Program-made: the position numbers and the translations under genes | Assembly: GCF_000196235.1 (NCBI RefSeq) | Contig: NC_008541.1 | Location: 62,001 to 126,000, forward strand | Origin: Arthrobacter sp. FB24 | GTDB taxonomy: Bacteria > Actinomycetota > Actinomycetes > Actinomycetales > Micrococcaceae | DNA length: 64,000 nucleotides | Reading direction: 5' to 3' | Shown: positions 25,221-34,386 of the stretch, in pieces | How the letters are laid out: each line of letters starts with the position of its first letter | Position numbering within the stretch: position 1 is the first letter of the stretch | The notes under the pieces: generated by a model | What the model saw: only the letters and a program-made list of their open reading frames with translations | Told to the model about the DNA's origin: nothing | Databases searched by the model: none

Positions 25221-25903
25221 AGCAAACCCCTTTCAATGATGGTGCGGACGTTCTTGTCCTGCAGGACTTCGGTGCGGTGGCCGGGAGTGCAAACGAAGAT
25301 TTTGCCGTTGCCCCACTGGCGGGTCCAGATGGCAGGCGAGGTGACCTCCCGGTTCCACGGATCCCATTCCCGGACCTTCTGGGTGGTGGTGGCCAGGACA
25401 TCGATGTAGTCGTCGCTGAGGACCCAGTACTGCTCCGTGACGAGGTCAAAGTCAGCGATGCCCTGCGTGATGGGGTGCTCCGCAGCTGCCGGGAGCATGT
25501 TGACCGTGTAGGGCACGTAGTTGTCCGACTGCTCGCCGACGCACTCGTCCGGGTGCTTGCCGGGATGGCAGGCGAACTGGCCGCCGATCAGGTGCAGGTA
25601 GTCGGAGTTGTTGCGGTAGGAATCGGCGATCCCGCCGTGCCAGCCGGCCAGGCCCGTGCCGTTTTCGACGGCGGTCCGCAGCCCGGCGAACTCGTCCTTT
25701 TCGATGGTGGTCATGGTCATGCACTGCATGATCAGGTCCACGCCTGCCATGTATTCGGCGTCGGCGTAGACCTTGGGGGATTCCTCAACGCGGACGTCGT
25801 AGCCGTTGTCCTTGAGGTAGGGGATGAAGAGTTCCGTGGCCTCGTACGGCTGGTGGCCGTCCCAGCCGCCGCGGACCACCAGGGCGTTCTTGCGTTCTGT
25901 CAT
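25205..25903 (-). CDS. ThuA-like (trehalose utilization) protein
   Basis: 232 residues of the ThuA/GATase-like fold: LVVRGGWDGHQPYEATELFI at the start, GLAGWHGGIADSYRNNSDY in the middle (WHGG is the family hallmark), and PAIWTRQWGNGKIFVCTPGH near the end. ThuA in Sinorhizobium is needed for trehalose and related disaccharide use through 3-keto sugars; the exact chemistry of most homologues is open. The start is ATG 25903 with AAAAGGAA. It lies in a sugar ABC operon next to Gfo/Idh dehydrogenases, the same company as thuAB. Confidence 0.85.
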   Translation of the reverse strand: MTERKNALVVRGGWDGHQPYEATELFIPYLKDNGYDVRVEESPKVYADAEYMAGVDLIMQCMTMTTIEKDEFAGLRTAVENGTGLAGWHGGIADSYRNNSDYLHLIGGQFACHPGKHPDECVGEQSDNYVPYTVNMLPAAAEHPITQGIADFDLVTEQYWVLSDDYIDVLATTTQKVREWDPWNREVTSPAIWTRQWGNGKIFVCTPGHRTEVLQDKNVRTIIERGLLWASR

Positions 25904-25952
25904 GTCGGGGGTTCCTTTTGTTTGGCTGCCGGCCGGGGCCGGAAAGTGTGGG

Positions 25953-26957
25953 TCAGCGGCTGGAGAAGGCGGCGTCGAAAGCTGCTGCCGGCGGGGCGAT
26001 CCGGGCGAGTTCTTTGACCATGGCCAGTGCCTGCGGTGCGCCGACGAGCCGGTCCATGCCGGCGTCCTCCCACTCGATGCTGGTGGGGCCGGTGTAGCCG
26101 ATGGCATTCAGGGTCCGGAAGATCCGGTTCCACTGGACGTCCCCGTGCCCGGCGGTGACGAAGTCCCAGCCGCGGCGGGGGTCCGCCCATGCCAGGTGGG
26201 AACCCAGGCGCCCGTTGCGGCCATCGAGCTGGCGGACCGACTCCTTGACGTGCACGTGGAGGATGTGGTCCGCGAAGTCCTGCAGGAACATCACCGGATC
26301 CAGGTCCTGCCAGATGAAGTGGGACGGGTCGAAGTTCAGGCCGAAGCTCTTGCGGTGCCCGATCGCCTCCAGTGTGCGCTTGGCGGTCCAGTAGTCGTAA
26401 GCGATTTCGGACGGGTGGACCTCCAGGGCGAAACGGACCCCCACCTCGTCGAAGACGTCCAGGATGGGGTTCCAGCGGTCCGCGAAGTCCTGGTAGCCGG
26501 CGTCGATCATTGCCTCGGAAGCAGGCGGGAACATGGCCACCGCCTTCCAGATGGACGAGCCGGTAAAGCCTGTTACGGTCTTCACCCCGAGGCGGGCGGC
26601 TGCCCGTGCCGTGTCCTTCATGGACTCGGCGGCCCGGCGGCGCACTCCTTCGGCTTCGCCGTCGCCCCAGACCTCCGCGGACAGGATGCCCTGGTGGCGT
26701 TCGTCGATGGGGTCATCACACACCGCCTGCCCGGTCAAGTGGTTGGCGATGGCGAACACCTTCAGGTTGTGCTTCTCCAGGATGTCCAGCCGGCCCTGGA
26801 GGTAGTTGTCGTCCTCCGCCGCCCGGCGGGGGTCCAAGTGGTCGCCCCAGCAGGCGATCTCCAGCCCGTCGAAGCCCCACTCGCCGGCGAGCCGGGCCAC
26901 CTCCTCGAACGGCAGGTCGGCCCACTGCCCGGTAAAAAGCGTGATTGGTCGTGTCAT
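25953..26957 (-). CDS. Sugar phosphate isomerase/epimerase (TIM barrel)
   Basis: 334 residues of the xylose-isomerase-like TIM-barrel family. Metal ligands are visible: [10 protein letters not shown] (Glu), [10 protein letters not shown] (Asp/His), HVHVKES (His) and a final Glu in [10 protein letters not shown]. It probably isomerises, epimerises or lyses a keto-sugar intermediate. The start is ATG 26957 with GGAGAAGG. It sits between the ThuA gene (49 bp) and the second Gfo/Idh gene (27 bp) in the ABC operon. Confidence 0.85.
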   Translation of the reverse strand: MTRPITLFTGQWADLPFEEVARLAGEWGFDGLEIACWGDHLDPRRAAEDDNYLQGRLDILEKHNLKVFAIANHLTGQAVCDDPIDERHQGILSAEVWGDGEAEGVRRRAAESMKDTARAAARLGVKTVTGFTGSSIWKAVAMFPPASEAMIDAGYQDFADRWNPILDVFDEVGVRFALEVHPSEIAYDYWTAKRTLEAIGHRKSFGLNFDPSHFIWQDLDPVMFLQDFADHILHVHVKESVRQLDGRNGRLGSHLAWADPRRGWDFVTAGHGDVQWNRIFRTLNAIGYTGPTSIEWEDAGMDRLVGAPQALAMVKELARIAPPAAAFDAAFSSR

Positions 26958-26984
26958 GGCGTTCCTTCTCCTGCGTTCACGTTC

Positions 26985-28178
26985 CTAGACCTTCTGCCAC
27001 TGGCTCGAATTGGCGGCGCTGGCCTCCACGGCGGCCAAAACCCGCTGGACCTGTAACGCGTCCGCGAAGGACGGTTCCGGCTGGCGGCCTTCACCGATTG
27101 CGGTGACGAGGTCCACTACCTGGTGGGTGAAGCCGTGCTCGTAGCCCAGTCCGTGGCCGGTGGGCCACCAGTTGCCGACGTACGGGTGTTCGGGTTCGGT
27201 GACGAAGATTTTCCGGAAGCCGGCGTCCGGGGATTCCGCCGCGTCGTAGAAGGACAGGACGTTCATGTCCTCGAAATCGAAGGCGAGGGAGCCTTTGGTG
27301 CCGTTCAGTTCCAAACGCATGGCGTTCTTCCGGCCCAGCGCGTACCGCGTGGCTTCGAAGACGCCGATCGCGCCCGTGGAGCCAGCGCCGCCGTCGAACT
27401 TTGCGCTGAAGATGGCGGCGTCATCCACGGTGACCTTCCCGCGGGGCGCGTCGCCGCTGAGGTCGCCGTGGCCGCCGAGGCCCACGAGGTCCCCGGCCAG
27501 CGGGCGTTCCGGGACAAACGTTTCAAGCAGCGCCGAAACGCCGGTGATGCTCTGTCCGGCCACCCACTGGGCGGCGTCGATGCTGTGCGCACCGATGTCG
27601 CCGAGGGAGCCGGACCCGGACTTGCTCTTGTCCAGCCGCCAGGTCATGGGGGCGTTGGCGTCGGAGAGCCAGTCCTGCAGGTACTGCGCCCGGATGTGGC
27701 GGATCTCGCCGAGCCGGCCCTGCTCCACGAACCGTTTGGCCAGTGCCAGGGCGGGAGTACGGCGGTAGCTGAAGCCGCACATCGAGAGGATGCCCTGCTT
27801 GGCGGCAGTCTCCGCCGCGAGAGTCATCCGTTCAGCTTCCTCAACGGAATTCGCGAGCGGCTTCTCGCACAGCACGTGCTTGCCGGCCTCGAGGGCTGCG
27901 ATGGCGATCTCCGCGTGGGTGTCGCCCGGCGTGCAGATGTCGATCAGGTCGATGTCGTCGCGCTCGATCAGGCGCCGCCAGTCGGTCTCAACCGATTCCC
28001 AGCCAAGCTTGTCTGCTGCGGCCCGCACTCCGTCGGCATTCCGGCCGGCAACGGCGGTGAGCCGGGGCTGCAGCGGAAGGTCGAAGAACCGGGGCGCCGT
28101 GCGCCAGGCGTGGGAGTGGGCTGCGCCCATGAACGCGTAGCCCACCATGCCGACGCGCAGTGGTTTTGCGGTGGTCAT
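26985..28178 (-). CDS. Gfo/Idh/MocA family sugar oxidoreductase
   Basis: 397 residues from ATG 28178 (AAAGGAGACACGC upstream). Rossmann motif VGMVGYAFMGAAHSHAWRTA near the start, EKPLANSVEEAERM (about 97-110) with the catalytic-type Lys, and SGSLGDIGAHSIDAAQWVAG for the substrate-binding His/Asp region. It resembles myo-inositol/glucose dehydrogenase-like enzymes. Two distinct Gfo/Idh proteins in one operon suggest sequential oxidation and reduction of a sugar, as in 3-keto-glycoside pathways. Confidence 0.85.
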   Translation of the reverse strand: MTTAKPLRVGMVGYAFMGAAHSHAWRTAPRFFDLPLQPRLTAVAGRNADGVRAAADKLGWESVETDWRRLIERDDIDLIDICTPGDTHAEIAIAALEAGKHVLCEKPLANSVEEAERMTLAAETAAKQGILSMCGFSYRRTPALALAKRFVEQGRLGEIRHIRAQYLQDWLSDANAPMTWRLDKSKSGSGSLGDIGAHSIDAAQWVAGQSITGVSALLETFVPERPLAGDLVGLGGHGDLSGDAPRGKVTVDDAAIFSAKFDGGAGSTGAIGVFEATRYALGRKNAMRLELNGTKGSLAFDFEDMNVLSFYDAAESPDAGFRKIFVTEPEHPYVGNWWPTGHGLGYEHGFTHQVVDLVTAIGEGRQPEPSFADALQVQRVLAAVEASAANSSQWQKV

Positions 28179-28206
28179 GCGTGTCTCCTTTCTAAGGGGC
28201 CGTGTA

Positions 28207-29112
28207 TCACTTGCTGAATCCGGCGGTGAGGCCGCTGAGCAACTGCCGGCGGCCCACGACGTAAAGCACCAGGATTGGCAAGGTGCTGAGCACCACCGAG
28301 GCAAGCACGGCCGGGATGTTGACGCTGTATTCACCCTGGAAGGTCCACAGCGCCAGGGGAAGGACCCGCAGGCCAGGGCTCTGGGTGAGGACCAGCGGAA
28401 GCAGGAATCCGTTCCAGACGTGGAGGCCGTTGTAGATGGCGACGGTCACGATCGCAGGGCGGGTCAGCGGCAGGGCAAGCCGCCACATGGTCTGCCATTC
28501 ACTGCACCCATCCAGCCGCATCGACTCAAACAGTTCGTTCGGAACGTCGCGGATGAAGTTGGACAGGATCAGCACCGTCAACGGAATGGCAAAGGCAATG
28601 GAGGGAAGCATGAGTGCCAGCAGGCTGTCGTAAAGATTGAGGCGGATGATCATCAGGTAGATCGGGATGATGGTTGCCTGCAGCGGGATTGCCAGTCCCA
28701 TCAGGAACATGCCGTTGACCAGCTTAAGGAACCTGCCCTTGCCCCGGACTATTGCGAACGCGGCCATGAAGGAGATCAGCACCGTCGGGATGACGGCACC
28801 CAGCGTGACAATGGTGCTGTTCATGAAGTACTTCGCGAAGTCGGCCTCAAGGACCATCTGGTAGTTTTCCAAGGTTGGCTCTGCGGGCAGGGCCAGCGGG
28901 TTCTGGCCGAAGTAGCCTGCCTGCGTCTTCAGACTGGTGATCACCACGTAGTAGACCGGAATGATGATGATGGCCAGCCAGATCCAGCCGCCCAGACCTG
29001 CTGGGACGTTCAGCCGCCTCATCCGTGAACCCAGCCCCCGCTTGGGGGCGGCCGGGTTCGATGGGGCGCCGGCGGGAGTTTCCTCCGCGCTGCTTTTCAG
29101 TACAGTGCTCAC
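28207..29112 (-). CDS. Carbohydrate ABC transporter permease (MalG-like)
   Basis: 301 residues with six membrane helices after a 35-residue cytoplasmic start. The EAA loop reads ESMRLDGCSEWQTMWRLALP (about 201-220), the contact site for the ATPase. It pairs with the MalF-like permease 2 bp upstream. No ATPase gene is in the operon, so a shared MsiK-type ATPase elsewhere must drive it, as is usual in actinobacteria. Confidence 0.9.
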   Translation of the reverse strand: MSTVLKSSAEETPAGAPSNPAAPKRGLGSRMRRLNVPAGLGGWIWLAIIIIPVYYVVITSLKTQAGYFGQNPLALPAEPTLENYQMVLEADFAKYFMNSTIVTLGAVIPTVLISFMAAFAIVRGKGRFLKLVNGMFLMGLAIPLQATIIPIYLMIIRLNLYDSLLALMLPSIAFAIPLTVLILSNFIRDVPNELFESMRLDGCSEWQTMWRLALPLTRPAIVTVAIYNGLHVWNGFLLPLVLTQSPGLRVLPLALWTFQGEYSVNIPAVLASVVLSTLPILVLYVVGRRQLLSGLTAGFSK

Positions 29113-29114
29113 CC

Positions 29115-30053
29115 CTACATACCTTCCAATTGGCTGCCTTGCTTGTCCTTGCCTCCAAGGCGCTGGAGGAACAAGGCAAGTGCAAGGCCGATGAGTACGA
29201 GAATGACGGCGATGACGCTTGCCGGGCCCATAAGGTTGGCCCGGAAGCCCCGCAGGTACATGTCCAGGGCCAGGATCCGGGTTGAATTTCCCGGGCCGCC
29301 GCCGGTGAGGACGAAGATCAGGTCGAAGTAGGTCAGCGACCCCACGACCATCAGGGTGGAGGAAGTGATGATGGTGTACTTCAGCTGGGGAAGAGTGATG
29401 TGGAAGAACTGCTTGATTGTTCCCGCCCCATCGATTTCGGCTGCTTCATACAGTGATTTAGGAATCTGCCGCACTCCGCCCTGGTAAATGAGCGTATGGA
29501 AAGGCACGAACTGCCAGGCAATAACGAAGATGACCAAACCCACGGCCAGGTGCGGGACCCCCAACCAGTCCTGGGCCAGGAACGGCAATCCGAGGCCCGT
29601 GGCCAGGCCGAAGTTCGGGTCCAGCAGGGCTTTGAAGGCGATCGCGACTGCTGCGGAGGAGAGCAGCAAAGGCAGGAAATAAAGCACCGCCAGGGCCGCC
29701 CGGTAGCGCTGGCTGCCGGCGGTGAAGACACCCAAAAGGAGGCTGATGGGAGTCTGGACGAGCCACGAAGCGAGCATGATCAGGAAGGTCAGCCCCAGAG
29801 CGTTGTACAGCCCGGGGTCCGCAAGCACTGAGAACCAGTTGCCCAATCCCGCTGATCCGATGGCACCGATCCCGTCCCAACTGGCGAAACTCAGAATGAG
29901 TACACCGGCCAGCGGCACGACGGCGAATACCACGAAGAAGAACAAGGCGGGCGCTGTCAGCCATGCGAGGGCTTTGTCACGCTGACCGCCTTTTACGGTT
30001 GCAGTTCTGGCGGCCGCCTTAGTATTTGGGGCGGTGGAGACGGCGTTACTCAT
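29115..30053 (-). CDS. Carbohydrate ABC transporter permease (MalF-like)
   Basis: 312 residues with six helices. The EAA loop is EAAEIDGAGTIKQFFHITLP (about 217-236). The start ATG 30053 overlaps the binding-protein stop by 4 bp (ATGA), which shows coupling. It forms the channel with the MalG-like permease. Length is typical of MalF-type subunits without the large periplasmic loop. Confidence 0.9.
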   Translation of the reverse strand: MSNAVSTAPNTKAAARTATVKGGQRDKALAWLTAPALFFFVVFAVVPLAGVLILSFASWDGIGAIGSAGLGNWFSVLADPGLYNALGLTFLIMLASWLVQTPISLLLGVFTAGSQRYRAALAVLYFLPLLLSSAAVAIAFKALLDPNFGLATGLGLPFLAQDWLGVPHLAVGLVIFVIAWQFVPFHTLIYQGGVRQIPKSLYEAAEIDGAGTIKQFFHITLPQLKYTIITSSTLMVVGSLTYFDLIFVLTGGGPGNSTRILALDMYLRGFRANLMGPASVIAVILVLIGLALALFLQRLGGKDKQGSQLEGM

Positions 30054-31375
30054 TTTCCGAGGGTGGCATTCATGTTCTCGGCGAACTGCTGAGGCGTGAT
30101 CGACTTGAGGAACAACTGGTCGATGTTGTTCAGCAGGGCTTCGGCGGCGGTCGGGCTGAGTGCCTGGTCCCACGACTGCTGGAAGTTCGGTGCGTTCTTG
30201 GCCAGGTCGTAGACGAAGTTCAGGAAGTCCTTGTCCGGAGACGTGTTGAGCTTGTCCTCGATGCCGTTGACAATGGGAACGGACCCGGAATTGATGTAGG
30301 TGTCTATGACCGTGTCGGTCAGGATGCCGTCCTTGAAGAACTTCTTCGCCGTCTCTTTTTCCTTTTCAGAGGCCTTTGAGGAAATGGACATGTACTGGGC
30401 GGGGTTTCCCACGCCGTTCTTTGGATCGCCCTTGCCGCCGGCAACGACCGGGAATTGGACGAAGCCGAGCTTGCCGTCCTGGACGAAGTTCTGGCCGCCT
30501 TTCTTCATAGCGCCGTAGGTCCAGGAACCGTGGAGCATCATGGCTGCTTTGCCCGTGAACAGAAGGGCCTGGTCAGCATTGGAGTCAGCAGCGATGGATG
30601 AGAAGCCCTTGATGAAGCCATCCGCCGAGACGAGCTCCTGGATCTTGGTGCCCGTCTCGATCACGGCTGGATCTTTCCATGCATCGGGCTTGCCTTCGAA
30701 AATGGCTGTGAAGACTTCGGCTCCGCCGATGCGGTCGAGCAGGTACTCCAGCCACATCATGGAGGTCCACCGGGACTGTCCACCAAGGGAGAAGGGCGCC
30801 ACACCCATGTTGTTGAAGGTCTTGACGAGGGACATGATGTCGTCCCAGGTCTTTGGCGGCTGGGCGCCGGCCTTTTCGAACAGTTCCTTGTTGTAGAACA
30901 GCACGATCGGGGCCACGTACTGGTTGGGCAGCGCATAGACCTTACCGTTCACGGTGGCGGCGCCGAAGGATGCGGGGAAGAATTTGTCCTTCAGGTCCGG
31001 GTTCTCCGCCAACCAGCTGGTCAGGTCTTCAACCTGCTTAGCCTCGGCATAGGTCTTCAGGGTCCCGCCGCCCCAGCCATAGATGATGGTCGGCGCCTGG
31101 CCGGCGCCGATCGCCGTTTTGATCTTGGTTTTGTATGCGTCGTTCTGGAAGTAGGTCACTGTGACCTTGTTGTCCGGGTTCGCTGAACCGAACGCATCCA
31201 CCGCCTTCTGCATGGTGGTCTGGTTCGGCTCACCGGAGAGGTACCACATGCTGGCACCCCCGCCGCTGGAGGCGCCCGGCCCCGATGTCCCGCAGGCACT
31301 GGTCACCATGGCGGCGAAAGGTGCAAGGGCGGCAAGGGCAAGAAAGGAGCGCCGGGAGGACTGGGGTTGCTTCAT
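30050..31375 (-). CDS. Sugar ABC transporter substrate-binding lipoprotein (Tat)
   Basis: 441 residues. The signal peptide has a twin-arginine motif SSRRSFLAL (residues 6-14) and ends at a Cys (28) in VTSAC, so it is probably a Tat-exported lipoprotein. The mature part is a family-1 extracellular solute-binding protein (MWYLSGEPNQTTMQKAVDAF, ALPNQYVAPIVLFYNKELF, GKAAMMLHGSW). It captures an oligosaccharide or glycoside. It is the first gene of a seven-gene minus-strand operon. A promoter (31471-31500) and a LacI-type palindrome lie directly upstream. Confidence 0.9.
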   Translation of the reverse strand: MKQPQSSRRSFLALAALAPFAAMVTSACGTSGPGASSGGGASMWYLSGEPNQTTMQKAVDAFGSANPDNKVTVTYFQNDAYKTKIKTAIGAGQAPTIIYGWGGGTLKTYAEAKQVEDLTSWLAENPDLKDKFFPASFGAATVNGKVYALPNQYVAPIVLFYNKELFEKAGAQPPKTWDDIMSLVKTFNNMGVAPFSLGGQSRWTSMMWLEYLLDRIGGAEVFTAIFEGKPDAWKDPAVIETGTKIQELVSADGFIKGFSSIAADSNADQALLFTGKAAMMLHGSWTYGAMKKGGQNFVQDGKLGFVQFPVVAGGKGDPKNGVGNPAQYMSISSKASEKEKETAKKFFKDGILTDTVIDTYINSGSVPIVNGIEDKLNTSPDKDFLNFVYDLAKNAPNFQQSWDQALSPTAAEALLNNIDQLFLKSITPQQFAENMNATLGK

Positions 31376-31434
31376 TGCTTCTCCATCTGTGATCGCTTGG
31401 TGAGTATTCCGAGGCACAGCCTCCGGGAATCACT

Positions 31435-31446
31435 CGAAATGTTTCG
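31435..31446. promoter_or_regulatory. LacI-type operator 1 (ABC operon)
   Basis: CGAAATGTTTCG, i.e. CGAAA-NN-TTTCG, located just downstream of the predicted transcription start of the binding-protein operon. The same motif recurs before the regulator gene at 31587. Confidence 0.65.
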
Positions 31447-31470
31447 CACTCGTGATTTAGGTCACGGTCT

Positions 31471-31500
31471 AAACTAATGCCACAAAAGTGCCGTAGTCAA
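31471..31500 (-). promoter_or_regulatory. Promoter of the sugar ABC operon
   Basis: On the minus strand -35 TTGACT (31500-31495), 18-bp spacer, -10 TAGTTT (31476-31471). The predicted start near 31464 is 18 bp before operator 1. Confidence 0.55.
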
Positions 31501-31586
31501 GGGGTTTCCGAGGATTTAAATATGGCCCATTGGCCCTGCTTGACCAGCGTGCGTCAGTTTATGCACAATTGGAGCGGCGAAATTAT

Positions 31587-31598
31587 CGAAAGGTTTCG
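31587..31598. promoter_or_regulatory. LacI-type operator 2 (autoregulation)
   Basis: CGAAAGGTTTCG, six bases before the regulator's start codon; it contains the only Shine-Dalgarno-like AAAGG, so binding could block both transcription and ribosome access. Confidence 0.6.
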
Positions 31599-31604
31599 AA
31601 TCTT

Positions 31605-32645
31605 ATGGCAACCAAGACCCGTCAGGACAAACCAACGCTCGTCACTGTGGCGCGGCAGGCGGGGGTATCGGCGCCCACGGTGTCGAAGGTGGTGAACGGC
31701 CGTGACGATGTTGCGCCGGAAACCCGCGCCCGCGTCCTGGCCGCCCTGGAGAAGGCCGGATACCAGTCCCCGCTCCAGCGCCGTTCCGCTGCGGAGGCTG
31801 CCACCGTCGTGGAGGTAGTCATTGACTTCCTCGATTCGGCCTACACTGTCGAGGTCCTGAATGGGATACTGCGCTTTGCCGCCGGTGCCGATGTTGAGAT
31901 TCTGGTAAGCGTCACCGGCCAGGCGCCTTCGGGCGGGATCAGTCCCGAGGGCCGCGCCCAGCGGATGCTGGATGAGGGCAGGGCGGGAATGATCGTCGTG
32001 ACGTCGGCGTTCAGCGAGGCGCAACTGCATGCGTTCCGCCGCCGGCAGATTCCCGTCGTCGTAATTGACCCCCTCAACCCACCCTCAGCCGATGTGGTCA
32101 GCGTGGGAGCGACAAATTGGGCCGGAGGCAAGGCCGCCACGGAACACTTGCTGGAGCTCGGGCATCGGCGCATAGCCTACATCGGCGGCATCGAGGGCTC
32201 TGAATGCAACCAGGCTCGCCTGCACGGCTACATGGCGGCTCTTATGGCCCAGGGCGTACCCGTCGACCCTCAATACATTGTTTCCGGCGGCAAGTTCCGA
32301 AGGGACGCGGGAGTGTCCGGCCTCAAAGCCTTACTCGAGCTCGAGCAGCGCCCCACGGCCGTCTTTGCCGGAAGCGACAGCATTGCGTTGGGCGTTCTTA
32401 GTGAAGCGGGTCGCCACGGCCTCAGGATCCCCGACGACATCAGCCTTATTGGCTTTGACGGGACAAGCCAAGGCCAGGAATCCGTCCCCGCGCTGACCTC
32501 GGTGGCCCAGCCGCTGGAGGAAATGGGACGCGCAGCTCTGCGTTCCTTGCTGCGCCAAGCACGCGGCGAAGTCCTCGATTCCCACCGCGTCGAACTGGCC
32601 ACGCAGGTGATTGTCCGCGACTCCACGGCCCCTCCCGTGGCCTGA
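31605..32645 (+). CDS. LacI family transcriptional regulator of the sugar ABC operon
   Basis: 346 residues from ATG 31605. The HTH TVARQAGVSAPTVSKVVNGR (about residues 13-32) is followed by a sugar-binding effector domain (VIDPLNPPSADVVSVGATNW, HRRIAYIGGIEGSECNQARL, VFAGSDSIALGVLSEAGRHG). It is divergent from the ABC operon and shares the CGAAA-NN-TTTCG palindrome with it. It is expected to repress both and respond to the imported sugar or a catabolite. Confidence 0.9.
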   Translation: MATKTRQDKPTLVTVARQAGVSAPTVSKVVNGRDDVAPETRARVLAALEKAGYQSPLQRRSAAEAATVVEVVIDFLDSAYTVEVLNGILRFAAGADVEILVSVTGQAPSGGISPEGRAQRMLDEGRAGMIVVTSAFSEAQLHAFRRRQIPVVVIDPLNPPSADVVSVGATNWAGGKAATEHLLELGHRRIAYIGGIEGSECNQARLHGYMAALMAQGVPVDPQYIVSGGKFRRDAGVSGLKALLELEQRPTAVFAGSDSIALGVLSEAGRHGLRIPDDISLIGFDGTSQGQESVPALTSVAQPLEEMGRAALRSLLRQARGEVLDSHRVELATQVIVRDSTAPPVA

Positions 32646-32647
32646 AA

Positions 32648-32665
32648 TCCCCGGCGGGGCTTTTA
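32648..32665. terminator. Weak terminator between convergent regulators
   Basis: CCCC-GGC-GGGG stem followed by CTTTTA, just after the LacI stop; a second GC hairpin (GGGC-AGG-CCCG) lies at about 32693-32703. Confidence 0.4.
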
Positions 32666-32705
32666 TCGGGGGGGGCTAAGCCGGCAGTAGGAGGGCAGGC
32701 CCGCC

Positions 32706-33416
32706 CTACTCCCCGTGGACCTCGGCCTGCTTCTCTTCCGAACGGTCCAGGTATGCCAGCAGCAGCTCGGCGGCCCGCTCGAGTTCACCGGCCTCCAGGG
32801 CCTCGCAGATTTCCTCGTTGTCCTTGAGGTAGCCGCTGTAGAAGTGCGCATCCATCGTTGCCTTGTGGAAGAACAGCCGCATCTCGGCCAGCACCTGGGA
32901 CATGATGGTGTTCAGCCGGCGGCTGCCGGCCAGGGCCACGATCGCGCCGTGGAAGTGCTGGTTCGCGGTGCCCAGCCCCTCGTCGTCGTTCGCTGCGGCC
33001 GCGAGCTTGCCTTCCTCCACCGCGGCACGGACGGCGGCCACGGCTTCCGGGCTGCCCCCGCCGCGGATGGCGCTGACTTCGATGGTCCGGCGCACGGTGT
33101 AGACGTCGTGGATATCGCCGGCTTCCAGGCTCGCCACAAAAACCCCGCGGTTGGGGTGGCGGATCACCAGCCGTTCGCTCGCGAGCTCAGCAAAGGCTTC
33201 GCGCACGGTATTGCGGGAGACGCCAAGGTCCTCGGCGATCGTGGACTCGGTCAGCCGCGCGCCCGGGAGCAGGACCCCTTCAGCCAGCTGCAGGCGCAGC
33301 TCATCAGCCACCCTGTCCGCCACCGACGGCACGGCGACGCGCAGCCGGGCTGCTGCCGTTGATGCGCTTGAGAGTGCTGCGGAGGTGCCCCGGGTTGCTG
33401 CTGCTGAAGTGGCCAT
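32706..33416 (-). CDS. GntR family regulator with FCD domain
   Basis: 236 residues. The winged helix includes LTESTIAEDLGVSRNTVREA and RLVIRHPNRGVFVASLE; the all-helical FCD effector domain follows (Asp/His metal-type ligands around NQHFHGAIVALAGSRRLNTI). It is divergent from the pxpA gene and probably controls the 5-oxoproline cluster. TAAATT lies 7 nt before the ATG, suggesting a leaderless mRNA. The intergenic palindrome at 33457-33471 is its likely operator. Confidence 0.85.
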   Translation of the reverse strand: MATSAAATRGTSAALSSASTAAARLRVAVPSVADRVADELRLQLAEGVLLPGARLTESTIAEDLGVSRNTVREAFAELASERLVIRHPNRGVFVASLEAGDIHDVYTVRRTIEVSAIRGGGSPEAVAAVRAAVEEGKLAAAANDDEGLGTANQHFHGAIVALAGSRRLNTIMSQVLAEMRLFFHKATMDAHFYSGYLKDNEEICEALEAGELERAAELLLAYLDRSEEKQAEVHGE

Positions 33417-33423
33417 ACTCCAG

Positions 33424-33429
33424 AATTTA
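33424..33429 (-). promoter_or_regulatory. -10 box of leaderless GntR gene
   Basis: TAAATT on the minus strand, 7 nt before ATG 33416. Confidence 0.4.
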
Positions 33430-33456
33430 CACGATCGTCACATCGTTGAATCGAAG

Positions 33457-33471
33457 GATTGTTGAACAATC
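33457..33471. promoter_or_regulatory. GntR-type operator
   Basis: GATTGTTGAACAATC, a perfect 7+1+7 inverted repeat between the divergent GntR and pxpA genes. TTGAAC inside it (33462-33467) could be the -35 of pxpA, so binding would repress. Confidence 0.65.
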
Positions 33472-33522
33472 GCTAAATTTGGTGCATCCTAGTAGGAGCA
33501 AATCAATGAGACGAGGATCACA

Positions 33523-34281
33523 ATGGTGTACATGGACCTGAATAGCGACGTAGGCGAGTCCTTCGGTCGCTGGACCTTGGGCGACGACACGGCGATGTTC
33601 CAATCCGTGTCCAGCGCCAACGTGGCCTGCGGTTTCCACGCGGGCGATCCCACGGTCATCCGCCGCACCTGCCGCGAAGCCGTGCAGGCCGGCGTGATGA
33701 TCGGTGCCCATGTGGGCTACCGCGACCTCTCCGGTTTCGGGCGCCGGTTCGTGGACATCGATCCCAGCGAACTGGCTGACGACATCGTCTACCAGATCGG
33801 CGCGCTGCAGGCGCTGGCCGCCACCGAAGGCGCCCGCGTCCGCTACGTAAAGCCGCACGGCGGCCTCTACAACGCGATCGTCTCCCACACCGCCCAGGCA
33901 CGCGCCGTCGTCGACGCCGTCAAGTCGATCGACGCCTCGCTGCCCATCCTCGGCCTTCCCGGCTCGGAGGTGCTGCGCCTTGCAGAAGCAGCCGGACTCC
34001 GCGCTGTTTCCGAAGCCTTCGCCGACCGCGCCTACAACCCCGACGGTACGCTCGTCTCCCGCTCGCTCCCCGGAGCCGTCCTGCATGACCCGGCCCAGGT
34101 GGCCGAACACGTCCTGCGGATGGCTGCCGACTCCGCCATCCGCACCGTGGACGGCTCCATCCTGAGAATCAATGCAGACAGCATCTGCGTCCATGGCGAT
34201 TCCCCCGGGGCCGTTGCCATGGCCGTCGCAGTAAGGGCTGCGCTTTCCGACGCCGGCATCGACATCAGAGCTTTTGCCTAA
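33523..34281 (+). CDS. pxpA: 5-oxoprolinase subunit PxpA (LamB/YcsF family)
   Basis: 252 residues of the YcsF fold: [19 protein letters not shown] at the start, [12 protein letters not shown] (about 30-41), [20 protein letters not shown]. PxpA works with PxpB and PxpC in ATP-dependent opening of 5-oxo-L-proline to glutamate. The start is ATG 33523 with GAGGA. First gene of the cluster pxpA - MFS - pxpBC - biotin carboxylase/BCCP. Confidence 0.9.
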
Positions 34282-34386
34282 TACCGCGTTCGCTTCACCC
34301 CGTTACCGCTCGGCGGAGTAAAAAGTTCCGCCAAGCAACCGCGCCCCAGCACGCAGGCAGCACCACCGCACCCTTGAAGGAAGACC

